Part shown: piece after piece, positions 35,639-45,705 of the stretch
How the letters are laid out: each line of letters opens with the position of its first letter
Position numbering within the stretch: the stretch's first letter is position 1
Assembly: GCA_014800845.1 (NCBI GenBank)
Contig: JAAVFJ010000003.1
Coordinates: forward strand, 1 to 64,000
Length of the DNA: 64,000 nt
Reading direction: 5' to 3'
Source: Bacteroidales bacterium
GTDB lineage: Bacteria > Bacteroidota > Bacteroidia > Bacteroidales > Muribaculaceae
The notes under the pieces: model-generated
Databases searched by the model: none
The model's input: only the letters and a program-made list of their open reading frames with translations
Told to the model about the DNA's origin: nothing
Position numbers and translations under genes: made by a program

Positions 35639-37999
35639 CTACTTTTTTGCGGCCTTTTTGCGGGTGGCGCGGGGCTTGGCGGGTGCTTCGTCCTGCTCTT
35701 TCATTATCTTTTGGGCTTCTTCTGCGGTCAGAGAGGCGGCGTCGGTGCCTTTGGGGAGCTTGTAGTTCACGGCTTTTTTGGCGCCGAGGGGTTTGAAAGC
35801 CAGATAGGGACCAAAGCGGCCGTTGAGTGCCTGAAGTCCGGGCACCTCCGGGAAGTCCTTGATGATTTTTGAGGCGTCGTCAGCCCGTTTCTTCTCAATG
35901 AGCTCAATGGCCTGCTGGAGCGTGATGCCCTGCGGAGTGAGCTCCTTGGGGATGGACACGAATTTGGAGTCGTGGCGGATATAGGGACCGAAACGGCCGA
36001 TGGCGGCCACCACTGTTTTGCCTTCGAAATCGCCGAGTGTGCGGGGGAGTTCAAAGAGCTTCAGAGCCTCGTCGAGGGTGATTGTGGCTATGCTCTGGCC
36101 GTCGAGCAGCGATGCAAACTGAGGCTTCTCCTCATCGTCGGTCGAGCCTATCTGCACCATGGGGCCGAAGCGGCCTATCTTCACGCTCACGGGGCGTCCG
36201 GTTTTGGGGTCAGTGCCGAGGGCGCGTTCACCCACCTTGTGCTCCATGCGCATGGTGTTGATTTTCTGAATGTCGGGATGGAATCCCTTGTAGAAGTCAT
36301 CAATCTCCTTGTGCCAGCCGAGAGAACCCTCGGCAATCTCGTCAAACTTCTCCTCGATGCGCGCGGTGAAGTTGTAATCAAGTATGTCGGGGAAATACTC
36401 GGTGAGGAAGTCGTTGACAACCATGCCGATATCAGTGGGCACGAGGCGCCCCTTGTCGGAGCCGGTGGTCTCGGTGTCAGTGGCGGTGCTGATGCCGGCG
36501 GGGGTAAGGGTGATTACTTTATACTCGCGCTTCACACCCTCCTTCTCGCCGCGCTCCACATAGTCGCGGCTCTGGATGGTGCTGATTGTGGGGGCGTAAG
36601 TGGAGGGGCGACCGATGCCGAGTTCCTCCATCTTTTTCACCAGCGAAGCCTCATTGTAGCGGGCGGGTGCCTGCGTGAAGCGTTCGGTGGCGGTGATGGT
36701 TTCGGCGGAGAGGCGAGTGCCCACCGGGAGCGAGGGGAGCGAATAGGGAGCGTTGCCCTCACCCTCTATGGCGTAAGCCTTCAGGAAGCCCTCAAACTTG
36801 ATGACCTCGCCGTGGGCCACGAAATTCTTTCCGTCGCACACAATAGCGGGTGCGGCCGGGGTGATGCTGATGTCGAGAGTGGTTTTCTCAATGCGGGCGT
36901 CGGCCATCTGCGAGGCGAGCGTGCGCATGCGTATAAGGTGATACAGACGCTTCTCCTGGGGGGTGCCTTCAATATCCCTGTTGGCTACGTATGTGGGGCG
37001 GATTGCCTCGTGGGCCTCTTGCGCGCCCTTGCTTTTGGTGTGGTAATGACGCACGTGGAGGTACTCTTCGCCATACTGTTCTGTCACCAATGAGGAGATA
37101 TCCTTGATGGCCAGGTCGGAGAGGTTGAGCGAGTCGGTACGCATGTAGGTGATGTGACCGGCCTCGTAGAGCTGCTGAGCCACACGCATGGTCTGCGACA
37201 CGGTGAATCCGAGCTTGCGGGCCGCTTCCTGCTGCAGTGTCGAGGTGGTGAAGGGGGGAGCCGGCGAGCGGTGTATGGGTTTAACGGTTACTTCTTCCAC
37301 TGTAAATGTGGCCTCCTTGCAGGCTTCGAGCAGCTGCAAGGCCTCCTGTTCAGACTCCAGGCGGGTGTTGAGCTCACTGCGCAGCGGGGCGGGCGACGAG
37401 GGTATGCCGAAAGAGCCGGTCACACGGAAGAAGGGTTGCGGCGTGAAGGCGGCAATCTCCTTTTCGCGTTCGCAGATGAGGCGCACGGCCACACTCTGCA
37501 CGCGGCCTGCCGAGAGGGCGGGCTTGATTTTGCGCCAGAGCACCGGCGAGAGCTCAAAGCCCACGATGCGGTCAAGCACGCGGCGGGCCTGCTGCGCGTT
37601 TACGCGGTCAAGGTCTATGGTGCGCGGGTTCTCAAGCGCGTGGACTATGGCCGGTTTAGTTATTTCGTGGAAAACGATTCGATGGGTTGTAGCCGGGTCG
37701 AGATTGAGTACCTCGGCCAGATGCCAGGCTATGGCTTCCCCTTCGCGGTCTTCATCGGAAGCGAGCCAGACCGTGTCTGCCTTTTCAGCCTCGGCACGAA
37801 GCTTGCTTACCAGCTCCTTCTTCTCGGCCGGAATCTCATATATAGGTTCGTAGTTGCTGTCTACGTCAATGCTGAAGTCCTTTTTGCGCAAATCGCGAAT
37901 ATGACCGAAACTGGACATGACCTTATAGTCAGGTCCGAGAAATTTTTCGATAGTCTTAGCCTTTGCAGGAGACTCCACTATGATAAGGTTCTTGCTCAT
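35639..37999 (-). CDS. topA: DNA topoisomerase I
   Basis: MSKNLIIVESPAKAKTIEKFLG; ASDEDREGEAIAWHL; Lys/Ala-rich tail; start adjusted. Confidence 0.96.
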   Translation of the reverse strand: MSKNLIIVESPAKAKTIEKFLGPDYKVMSSFGHIRDLRKKDFSIDVDSNYEPIYEIPAEKKELVSKLRAEAEKADTVWLASDEDREGEAIAWHLAEVLNLDPATTHRIVFHEITKPAIVHALENPRTIDLDRVNAQQARRVLDRIVGFELSPVLWRKIKPALSAGRVQSVAVRLICEREKEIAAFTPQPFFRVTGSFGIPSSPAPLRSELNTRLESEQEALQLLEACKEATFTVEEVTVKPIHRSPAPPFTTSTLQQEAARKLGFTVSQTMRVAQQLYEAGHITYMRTDSLNLSDLAIKDISSLVTEQYGEEYLHVRHYHTKSKGAQEAHEAIRPTYVANRDIEGTPQEKRLYHLIRMRTLASQMADARIEKTTLDISITPAAPAIVCDGKNFVAHGEVIKFEGFLKAYAIEGEGNAPYSLPSLPVGTRLSAETITATERFTQAPARYNEASLVKKMEELGIGRPSTYAPTISTIQSRDYVERGEKEGVKREYKVITLTPAGISTATDTETTGSDKGRLVPTDIGMVVNDFLTEYFPDILDYNFTARIEEKFDEIAEGSLGWHKEIDDFYKGFHPDIQKINTMRMEHKVGERALGTDPKTGRPVSVKIGRFGPMVQIGSTDDEEKPQFASLLDGQSIATITLDEALKLFELPRTLGDFEGKTVVAAIGRFGPYIRHDSKFVSIPKELTPQGITLQQAIELIEKKRADDASKIIKDFPEVPGLQALNGRFGPYLAFKPLGAKKAVNYKLPKGTDAASLTAEEAQKIMKEQDEAPAKPRATRKKAAKK

Positions 38000-38156
38000 G
38001 AGTTTAAAACATTGCATATCAAGGCCCCGGCTGGGAGCCTTTAAAGCCCTTATGGCTGCAATTTCGGCCACAAAAGTACTAAAAATTTTTTAAATGCTCT
38101 ATTTTTTAAACTCACAGCCCCCCGATTTGTTCATTTCCCCCTGTAAGTAGTGGCGG

Positions 38157-38420
38157 TTACTGGTATGCCCAGAGGTTGGTTGCGGCGGGTTGCTGTGTGG
38201 GTTTTACGTAGAGCATGAGGGGGCGGTCCAGGGTCCATCCGCGCGACATGTTGCGGATGGCCAGGCGCGCGAGCCCCGAGGCGTGGGGCACCATGGCGCG
38301 CAGCGCGGCGATGATGGAGGGCACGGAGGGGAAGCGGTCGCGTGTGATTTCGGCCACGGTGCGCCCATGCAGCGTCAGACGGGCGTGAAGAGTATCGGTG
38401 TAATCAAGTCGTTGTGTCAT
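38157..38420 (-). CDS. small hypothetical protein
   Basis: 87 aa, no recognised domain. Confidence 0.4.
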   Translation of the reverse strand: MTQRLDYTDTLHARLTLHGRTVAEITRDRFPSVPSIIAALRAMVPHASGLARLAIRNMSRGWTLDRPLMLYVKPTQQPAATNLWAYQ

Positions 38421-38527
38421 AACAGTTACGGTAAAAAATTAGCATCAGCCTCCCGATGGTGCGGGAAACTGATGCAAAGTTACGACACGTGGTGTGCCGA
38501 CTGCCGGCACACATGTGTTAAGGAGTG

Positions 38528-40660
38528 TTATTTTGAGGCGGGGGTTAGGCCACGCAGGCGGAGAAGGGCTGCGGGGTCGGGCTTGTGGCCGCGGAAACGC
38601 ACGAAGAGGGTCATGGGATCTTCGGTGTCGCCGCTCTCAAGAATGTTTTTCTTGAAGGATGCGGCTGTCTTGGGATCGAAGATGCCCTTCTGCTCAAAGA
38701 GTTCCCAGGCGTCGGCTTCGAGCACCTGTGCCCAGAGATAGGTGTAATAGCCCGCGGCGTAACCTTCGTCGCCGAAGATGTGCTTGAAGTAGGGTGAGCG
38801 GTAGCGGAAGGTGAGCTCTGCGGGCAAACCGATTTCGTTTGCGAAGTTCTGCTCGAACTCAGCCACATTCACCTCATCGGGGTTCTGACGAGCCCAAGCC
38901 AGGTCAAGCAGAGCGGCTGCGGCCAGTTCGGTGGCAGCGAAGCCTTGGCCGAATTTTGAAGCCTCTTCCATCTTGGTTATGAGCTCTGCGGGCATAGGTT
39001 CGCCGGTCTGGTAATGCTTGGCGTAGACGGCGAGCACCTCGGGAGCGGTGGCCCAATGCTCGTTGATCTGTGAGCACATCTCTACGTAGTCGCGGTCCAC
39101 GTTAGTGCCTGCCAGTGAGCGGTAAGGAGCCTGGGTGAGCATGCCCTGCAGTGCGTGGCCAAACTCATGGAAGGTGGTCTCCACCTCATCGAGCGTGAGC
39201 AGCGAGGGGTTGTCGGCAGTGGGGGGAGTGAAGTTGCCTACGTTGTAGACGATGGGGCGCTTCATAGAGCCGTCGCCATAGAGGCCGGCGCTCTGCAGCT
39301 GTTCCATCCAGGCGCCCTGCACCTTGGTGGCGCGGGGGAAGTAGTCAGTCATGAAGACAGACACGTGCTGTCCCTTGTTGTCGGTGATGTCGTAGACGGT
39401 CACTTCGTCCATATACTTGGGGGCGTCGGGCATCTCGGTGAAGTTTATGCCGTAGAGCTTGTTGGCGGAATACTTGAGGCCGTCGAGCACGTGAGAGAGT
39501 TCGAAATAGGGCTGAATATCAGCATCGGTCAGGTTGTATTTCTGCTCCTTAACCTTGCCCAAATAGTAGTAATAGTCCCAGGGCTGAATCTTGAAATCGG
39601 CGCCGTTGGCATCGGCGAAAGCCTGCATTTCGGCTACCTCCTCCTTCACGCGGCCCTTTGCAGGCTCGTAGACCTTCATGAGCAATTCCTCGGCAGCTTC
39701 GGGGGTCTTGGCCATAACGCGAGAGGTCATGAGCTGAGCGAAATTGTCGAAGCCCATCAGCTTGGCTTTTTCGGCGCGCAGCTTGATGATTTGCTCGATT
39801 ACGGGGATGTTGGAGTTCTCGCCGGTAGATGCCAGCGAGGTGTAGCCCTTCCACATGGCTTCACGCAGGCCGCGGTTGTCGGCATACTGGAGCACGGGGA
39901 GGCGGCTGGGAGCATGGAGGGTGAAGATGTAGAGACCATCGAGGCCGCGGGCCTTGGCAGTCTCGGCAGCGGTGGCTATGGTTGAGGCGGGGAGACCGGC
40001 CAGGTCAGCTTTGTCGTAGACCACGATTGAGAAATCGTTGGTAGCTTTGAGCAGGTTCTTGGTGAACTGCATGTAGAGCTTGGTCAGCTCATCGTTGACC
40101 TGTACCAGGCGAGCCTTGTTTTCAGGGGAAAGGGCGGCGCCACCCTCGGCAAACTGGCGATAGTATTTCTCAACCAGGCGTTTCTGCACGGGGTTAAGCT
40201 TGGATTTCTTCAGATTGTCGTAGACGGCCTTTACGCGGGCGAAGAGGGCGTCGTTGAGCATCACATTGTTCTCAGCCTCATTGAAAAGCGGCATGATTTC
40301 CTCACCGAGCTCGGAGATTTCGGGAGTCTTCATTGCTGCATCGTAATGAGAGAACACACCACCCACGCGGTCCAGAATGGGCTGGAGATTTTCAAGCGGG
40401 AGGATAGTGTTTTCAAATGTGGGAGCATCGGGGTTGTTCACGATTTTGGCGATATTGGCCTTCTGCTCTTCAAGACCGGCCTGCACTGCGGGCAGGAAGT
40501 GGGCAGTGGTTATCTGCTCAAAGGGTGGGATTTCGTAGACAGTGGTGTAAGGCTGCAGGAAAGGATTGGCAGCCGCATCAGCTTGCATAGGCAATGAGGT
40601 TGACAGCCCGAGCCCGAGGACCAGAGCTGAAGTTAACAGGAATTTGTGTTTCATTGGCAT
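38528..40660 (-). CDS. M3-family metallopeptidase (Dcp-like), exported
   Basis: signal peptide; TTFHEFGHALQGML. Confidence 0.93.
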   Translation of the reverse strand: MPMKHKFLLTSALVLGLGLSTSLPMQADAAANPFLQPYTTVYEIPPFEQITTAHFLPAVQAGLEEQKANIAKIVNNPDAPTFENTILPLENLQPILDRVGGVFSHYDAAMKTPEISELGEEIMPLFNEAENNVMLNDALFARVKAVYDNLKKSKLNPVQKRLVEKYYRQFAEGGAALSPENKARLVQVNDELTKLYMQFTKNLLKATNDFSIVVYDKADLAGLPASTIATAAETAKARGLDGLYIFTLHAPSRLPVLQYADNRGLREAMWKGYTSLASTGENSNIPVIEQIIKLRAEKAKLMGFDNFAQLMTSRVMAKTPEAAEELLMKVYEPAKGRVKEEVAEMQAFADANGADFKIQPWDYYYYLGKVKEQKYNLTDADIQPYFELSHVLDGLKYSANKLYGINFTEMPDAPKYMDEVTVYDITDNKGQHVSVFMTDYFPRATKVQGAWMEQLQSAGLYGDGSMKRPIVYNVGNFTPPTADNPSLLTLDEVETTFHEFGHALQGMLTQAPYRSLAGTNVDRDYVEMCSQINEHWATAPEVLAVYAKHYQTGEPMPAELITKMEEASKFGQGFAATELAAAALLDLAWARQNPDEVNVAEFEQNFANEIGLPAELTFRYRSPYFKHIFGDEGYAAGYYTYLWAQVLEADAWELFEQKGIFDPKTAASFKKNILESGDTEDPMTLFVRFRGHKPDPAALLRLRGLTPASK

Positions 40661-40717
40661 TGAATAAATAAATGTTGAATTAGTTTAGTTTCTTTTCTGT
40701 GGGGGCGCTTCTCCGCG

Positions 40718-41815
40718 TTACATAAGCTCGAAGTAAGCCGTGAGGGGGAAGTGGTCGGAGGCACGCAGGTCGCCACGTTTTATGTCATAAGGCCTCAGGT
40801 GCCCTTTGTAGAGAATCTGGTCTATATGGAAATAAAGGTGGTGGGCGTTAAAGGTGAAAGTCGGGGCAATGGATGCCTCGCAGAATGCATCGTGGTAGCC
40901 CTCTTTGGTGATAGTGTTGTAAGCATAGGATGCCGGCACATCGTTGAAGTCGCCACATACTATTATGTCACCATCGAGCGTGTCAAGAAATTCGGCGAGT
41001 AATTTGGCTGCACGGGCGCGGTTTTCGAAGGCATGCTTGAGCTTGCCGTAGATTGTGCCGGCAAAGAGGCCAGCCGATTGCTTGACGCTTTCAAAGCCTG
41101 TCTGGTCGGCAAACACGTTGCGTTCGCTGTCCGAGAGACCGTAGGAGGTTAGGTGCACGTTGACCACAGTGACCGGGTGCCCAGGTTTCTCTACCCTCAC
41201 GGCCTCAAACATGAAGTAAGCGAGCGCCGGCTCAGCCTTGGCAGCTATTTTGGTGAGGGGATATTTCGAACGGATGCACACATCGATGTCGCCATTGTAT
41301 GGCTCCACGGTGTAAGGATAGATGTCGGTGATGGCGCGCACCTGCTGTATGGTGGCTCCGTGATGGCGCAGCGCTTCGGCCAGGCTGTAAAGCTCCTGCA
41401 GACAGATCACGTCGGCATTGCTGTTGATGACGTAGTCGAGCGTACGCGATGCGCCTCGCTTCGAGTCATCTATGTCCATACAGTTGTGCACATTATAAGT
41501 AAGTAGCGAAAGAGTGGGGGCTTCCGGCGCGGGCTTCTTGGGGAAGCTCACAGGGAAAACTACCATCAGTGCCGGAATGATTATGATGAGTGCGGCGGCA
41601 CAGAGTTCCGCCATGACATAGCGGCGCCCTATGAGCCAGACTATGCCGACAACAAGGGTGAGCACCGACAGTGCAGGCAGCGACAGACAGATAAGCTGCG
41701 GAAGTGCCCAGACGGAGGGGGGAATGATGTGGGCATATCCACCTATTATGGTGCATATCAGAAGGAAAGCCGTGGCAGTGACAGCGGCTATCTTCGCGGT
41801 CTTACGAGCTTTCAT
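40718..41815 (-). CDS. membrane-anchored endonuclease/exonuclease/phosphatase family protein
   Basis: N-terminal TMs; LLTYNVHNC, CLQELYSL, VCGDFNDVPASYAY, ASDHFPL. Confidence 0.9.
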   Translation of the reverse strand: MKARKTAKIAAVTATAFLLICTIIGGYAHIIPPSVWALPQLICLSLPALSVLTLVVGIVWLIGRRYVMAELCAAALIIIIPALMVVFPVSFPKKPAPEAPTLSLLTYNVHNCMDIDDSKRGASRTLDYVINSNADVICLQELYSLAEALRHHGATIQQVRAITDIYPYTVEPYNGDIDVCIRSKYPLTKIAAKAEPALAYFMFEAVRVEKPGHPVTVVNVHLTSYGLSDSERNVFADQTGFESVKQSAGLFAGTIYGKLKHAFENRARAAKLLAEFLDTLDGDIIVCGDFNDVPASYAYNTITKEGYHDAFCEASIAPTFTFNAHHLYFHIDQILYKGHLRPYDIKRGDLRASDHFPLTAYFELM

Positions 41816-41820
41816 GTCGG

Positions 41821-42282
41821 TCAGCGGTTAAGGAGGGAATTGAGCATGGAGTCGAGCTCGTCGGCCTGCATGAGGCCTTCGTGGCGTTCCACCACCTTGC
41901 CGTAGGCGTCAATGAGAATAAATGCGGGTATGGAGTGAATGTTATATTTTTCGGTCAGTGCGGGGTTTTCATCCACATCGATTGATTGCATTTTGATTTT
42001 GCCGTCATATTTCTTTACAGCCTCTTCAAACACCGGCTTCATGGCCTGGCATGGGCCGCACCAAGTGGCGGAGAACTCCAGCACCTGCGGCATGCCCTTC
42101 TTGGCGGGGATGCGAGAGGCCACCAAAGCTGCGGAATCAGGGGCGAGAGCGCGTTCAGAATCGGTGGGGGCGGCCGCGGTTACAGACTCGCCATCGGTGC
42201 TGCGGGAGTTGGAATTGTTGCTGCATGCGCCTATGAAAGCTGCGCACACCAGAATAAGCAGAGAGTTGATGAGATTTTTCAT
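41821..42282 (-). CDS. thioredoxin-fold lipoprotein
   Basis: lipobox FIGAC; LEFSATWCGPCQAMKPVFEEA. Confidence 0.92.
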   Translation of the reverse strand: MKNLINSLLILVCAAFIGACSNNSNSRSTDGESVTAAAPTDSERALAPDSAALVASRIPAKKGMPQVLEFSATWCGPCQAMKPVFEEAVKKYDGKIKMQSIDVDENPALTEKYNIHSIPAFILIDAYGKVVERHEGLMQADELDSMLNSLLNR

Positions 42283-42291
42283 AAATTACTT

Positions 42292-43095
42292 TTACTTAAT
42301 GCGTTGAGAGAGCTCGCGGAGATTGCGGCGTTCCTGAGTGGTGAGGGAGTCATAGCCGGAGACGCGGATTTTGTCGAGCAGGCGGTCCAGCTCTTCGGCG
42401 TCTTTACGGTGTCGCTCCATAACTGATATAACGCGGGAGACGCGTTTTGGTTTGATTTCGCGCTCAGTTTTCTTCCCTCCCCGCAGGTAGCCGGGTATGA
42501 AGGCGGCCACGAGTCCGAAGGCTGCGCCCCCTAAGTGAGCAATCTCTCCGCCACTGTTGCCACCGCCGAGACCTATGAATGCCAGCACAATCATGATGAT
42601 GGCTATGTATTTGAGCTTCACATCCCCTATGAAGAAGAGGTGGAAAGTGTAGTTGGGCATAAGCACCGCGGCTGCTGCCATGATGCTCAGCACCGAGGCG
42701 CTCGCCCCCATCAGCATCCCGCCGGAGAAATGAAATGCCGAGGCTACGCAGAGGTAGAGTAAGCCACCCGCCAGGCCACCCCCTAAGTAGAGGCCCAACA
42801 GTTTGCGCGGGCTAATCAGCTCAAGCAGAAGCCCTCCGAACCATGCCAGCCACAGCATGTTGAAGAGAATGTGCAGCGGCTGAATGTGGGTGAACATGTA
42901 GGAAAGCAGCGTCCAGGGACAACGCAGAAAAGCGCTGAACGAATCGGGCAGAGCGAAATAGGGCGCAAGCGATATACCGGCACCGAATTTGCTGAAGAGC
43001 ACGGAGAGGCCTACGCAGAGAAACACCGCTGCGTTGATGCCTATGAGCGAGCCGAGCACTCCGTGGCGCTTGATGATGTCAGTAACGTTTGCCAT
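42292..43095 (-). CDS. rhomboid family intramembrane serine protease
   Basis: HIQPLHILFNMLWL; GASASVLSIM; IAHLGGAAFG. Confidence 0.9.
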   Translation of the reverse strand: MANVTDIIKRHGVLGSLIGINAAVFLCVGLSVLFSKFGAGISLAPYFALPDSFSAFLRCPWTLLSYMFTHIQPLHILFNMLWLAWFGGLLLELISPRKLLGLYLGGGLAGGLLYLCVASAFHFSGGMLMGASASVLSIMAAAAVLMPNYTFHLFFIGDVKLKYIAIIMIVLAFIGLGGGNSGGEIAHLGGAAFGLVAAFIPGYLRGGKKTEREIKPKRVSRVISVMERHRKDAEELDRLLDKIRVSGYDSLTTQERRNLRELSQRIK

Positions 43096-43849
43096 TGAGT
43101 GTGCCCTGCTTATGCCAATAATAAATCAGAACGGCGCCGAAAATCATGCCCCCCAGGTGAGCGAAATGAGCCACGGAATTGAGCGTGCCGCTGACCCCGA
43201 AGAACAGCTCGATTACGGCGTAACCGGCCACAAGCCACTTGGCTTTGACAGGCACTGGGATGAACATGATGTACATAGGCACGTTGGGGAACACGCAGGC
43301 GAAACCGAGCAGCAGACCGAAGATGGCTCCGCTTGCCCCTATCGTCATCAGCGCATACTTAAATTGCGCTATGGCAGAGAGTATCATAGAATTGTTGTCG
43401 GCGAGCATCTCGGTGACTTCCGCTTCCATCTCTCTGTAGGTCAGATGGTTGGCGCCGGCTATGGCGCTGATATAGTCATGTTGCCAGCTGAAGGTCCAGA
43501 CTATCTCCTGCACAAGCGCCGCGCCAACGCCGCAGACGAAGTAGAAGAGCAGATAGCGGCGTGAGCCCCACGTGGCTTCCAGTATGCGGCCAAACATATA
43601 TAGCGCCCACATATTGAAGAAGATGTGAGCTATGCCACCCTGGCCGGCGGGAGCCTGCAGGAACATGTAGGTTATGAACTGCAGAGGATTGAAGGCATCG
43701 GAGCCCCAATAGTGCAGACCGAGGCGCGGCAGGATGGTGCCCTCGTTGAAGGCAGGCATCACGGCCCCGAGTATCCAGAGGCCAATATTGATAATAAGCA
43801 GGTTACGGGTAACAGCAGGTACCCCCCGCATAAAACCGTTGTTATTCAT
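43079..43849 (-). CDS. rhomboid family intramembrane serine protease
   Basis: GIAHIFFNMWALYMFG; TIGASGAIFGLL; FAHLGGMIFG. Confidence 0.92.
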   Translation of the reverse strand: MNNNGFMRGVPAVTRNLLIINIGLWILGAVMPAFNEGTILPRLGLHYWGSDAFNPLQFITYMFLQAPAGQGGIAHIFFNMWALYMFGRILEATWGSRRYLLFYFVCGVGAALVQEIVWTFSWQHDYISAIAGANHLTYREMEAEVTEMLADNNSMILSAIAQFKYALMTIGASGAIFGLLLGFACVFPNVPMYIMFIPVPVKAKWLVAGYAVIELFFGVSGTLNSVAHFAHLGGMIFGAVLIYYWHKQGTLNGKRY

Positions 43850-43853
43850 AGTG

Positions 43854-43861
43854 CAAATGTA
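43854..43861 (-). promoter_or_regulatory. -7 box TACATTTG 4 nt upstream of ATG
   Basis: minus strand TACATTTG-N4-ATG; no TTG at N20. Confidence 0.45.
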
Positions 43862-43976
43862 CTAATTATTCTTGGTTTTTGTGGGTGTTTTACGAAAAAG
43901 TACAGGGTTTCAGCAAAAAATTAGCTCTTCTTAAAAATATTTTGGCGATTTATTTGTTACTAAATTAGAAATTAAG

Positions 43977-43984
43977 TATATTTG
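43977..43984 (+). promoter_or_regulatory. -7 box TATATTTG with TTTG 20 nt upstream
   Basis: TTTG-N20-TATATTTG before the HU gene. Confidence 0.7.
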
Positions 43985-44017
43985 CCCCCAAATATATTTA
44001 TGTAATAAACTCAAGCT

Positions 44018-44281
44018 ATGAACAGAACAGATTTAGTAAATGAAATCGCAGCAAAAGCTAATCTCAATAAGGTGACTGCAAAGGCTGCTCTCGATGCTTG
44101 TCTCGAATCTATCGCTCAGGCCCTGGCCAATGAAGACAAGGTTGCTCTTCTCAACTTCGGTACATTTGCAGTAGTAGAAAAGGAAGCGCGCACCGGCATC
44201 AACCCCCGTACAAAAGAGAAAATCGAGATTCCCGCCCGCAAGGTTGTGAAATTCAAACCCAGCGCTGACCTCGGTAAGTAA
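44018..44281 (+). CDS. HU-family DNA-binding protein
   Basis: NRTDLVNEIAAKANLNKVTAKAALDACLESI...GTFAVVEKEARTGINPRTKEKIEIPARKVVKFKP. Confidence 0.96.
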   Translation: MNRTDLVNEIAAKANLNKVTAKAALDACLESIAQALANEDKVALLNFGTFAVVEKEARTGINPRTKEKIEIPARKVVKFKPSADLGK

Positions 44282-44397
44282 TCTGACAGCATGAAACGGT
44301 ACCCCCCCCGGCTACCGGACGAAATTATCAGACCCCGCACCACAAGGAGCGAGGTCTGGTTGCATAAATGAGTTCAATGCTTAAATAATACTATGTT

Positions 44398-44988
44398 ATG
44401 AAGAAAACAATCATGGCCGCTTCCATGACAGCGGGAATACTTTTATGCGCTTGTGCCAACGACAAAGGTGGCGCCTCTGACTCTGCGGTGCAGACCGCGG
44501 CTCAGACCGATGGGTCAAAAGTGTTGGTGGCTTACTATTCCGCAACAGGCAATACGGCCAAAGCCGCCGACGATATTGCAAAGGCCACCGGCGGCACTCT
44601 CTATGAAATTGAACCCGAACAGAAGTACACTGACGCTGACCTGGACTATGAGAATGATAAATCCAGAAGCGCGGTGGAGAACAAGAACCCCGATATGCGT
44701 CCGGCCATCAAGATGGGTCTGGACGTAGCCCCTTACGAGACTATATATCTCGGTTTCCCCGTATGGTGGGATAAGGCCCCGCTGGTGGTCTACACCTTCC
44801 TTGATTCCTACGATTTTTCAGGCAAGAAGATCGTGGTGTTCGCCACAGCTCATTCAAGCGGCTTGAATCCCAGCTACGAAGCGCTGAAAGCCGCATACCC
44901 CTCACTGGATATGCAGGAGGGAAAATTTCTCAACGTGACCTCCACCGACTCATTTAAAGAGTGGGTAGAGGGTTTGAAGAGTAAATAA
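44398..44988 (+). CDS. flavodoxin-like lipoprotein
   Basis: lipobox ILLCAC; VLVAYYSATGNTAKAADDIA; LGFPVWWDKAP. Confidence 0.92.
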   Translation: MKKTIMAASMTAGILLCACANDKGGASDSAVQTAAQTDGSKVLVAYYSATGNTAKAADDIAKATGGTLYEIEPEQKYTDADLDYENDKSRSAVENKNPDMRPAIKMGLDVAPYETIYLGFPVWWDKAPLVVYTFLDSYDFSGKKIVVFATAHSSGLNPSYEALKAAYPSLDMQEGKFLNVTSTDSFKEWVEGLKSK

Positions 44989-44992
44989 TCCC

Positions 44993-45640
44993 ATGCGTCT
45001 GATTCGATTGATTCATAGATGGACAGGCCTTCTGATAGGTCTGTTCTTTCTTATATCCTGTCTGTCCGGATTAATGATTGTGGTCGGGAAGATTATAGGT
45101 TCCTATGCCCCGTTTTTTAAATTCTTCAACCACCTCCACACCTCCCTCTTCCTGAGTAAAACCGGCAAGGAAATACTTGGAATAGCCACACTACTGGCCA
45201 TCGTGGAGATAGTCACGGGCTATTGGCTGTGGGGCAAAATGACAGCGGCGTTGGCGCGCTCCATGCGTAAGAAGGGGCGCAGCGCCTGGGCTGCCGTGTG
45301 GAAAATGATTGGCTTTAAATATCCGAGTCCCGTCAAAGGCTTGCATAATGGGGCCGGTGTGTGGAGCGGCGTCCCCCTGCTGATAATGATTCTAACAGCC
45401 CTGACCTGGAGCTTCGGATGGTATAACGATATAATGTATATGCTTTTTGATTCCGGAGCATCCGGGAGTTGGGGCACTAATCTGTTTCATACGATTCATG
45501 CCCTGCACGTAGGGAGTTGGGACGGCCTCTTTTCCCGACTGCTGTGGGCAGCCGCCGTGCTGTTAGGAGGCTCGCTACCCGTCACAGGACTGCTAATCTA
45601 TTGCCGGAACAGATCCCGCAGCAGAAAGCACCATGATTAA
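44993..45640 (+). CDS. PepSY-associated TM protein
   Basis: LIHRWTGLLIGLFFLISCLSGLMIV; HLHTSLFL; four TM helices. Confidence 0.85.
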   Translation: MRLIRLIHRWTGLLIGLFFLISCLSGLMIVVGKIIGSYAPFFKFFNHLHTSLFLSKTGKEILGIATLLAIVEIVTGYWLWGKMTAALARSMRKKGRSAWAAVWKMIGFKYPSPVKGLHNGAGVWSGVPLLIMILTALTWSFGWYNDIMYMLFDSGASGSWGTNLFHTIHALHVGSWDGLFSRLLWAAAVLLGGSLPVTGLLIYCRNRSRSRKHHD

Positions 45641-45705
45641 GCCCAAACATTTATGCTCAGACCCGACTTATACTCACCTCTTTAGGAAAAGAGAGCACGT
45701 AGCCT

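Noticed and set aside
35972-37093. 373-aa plus-strand ORF (and 37154..38044, 37188..37853)
   Set aside because: Antisense shadows of topA.
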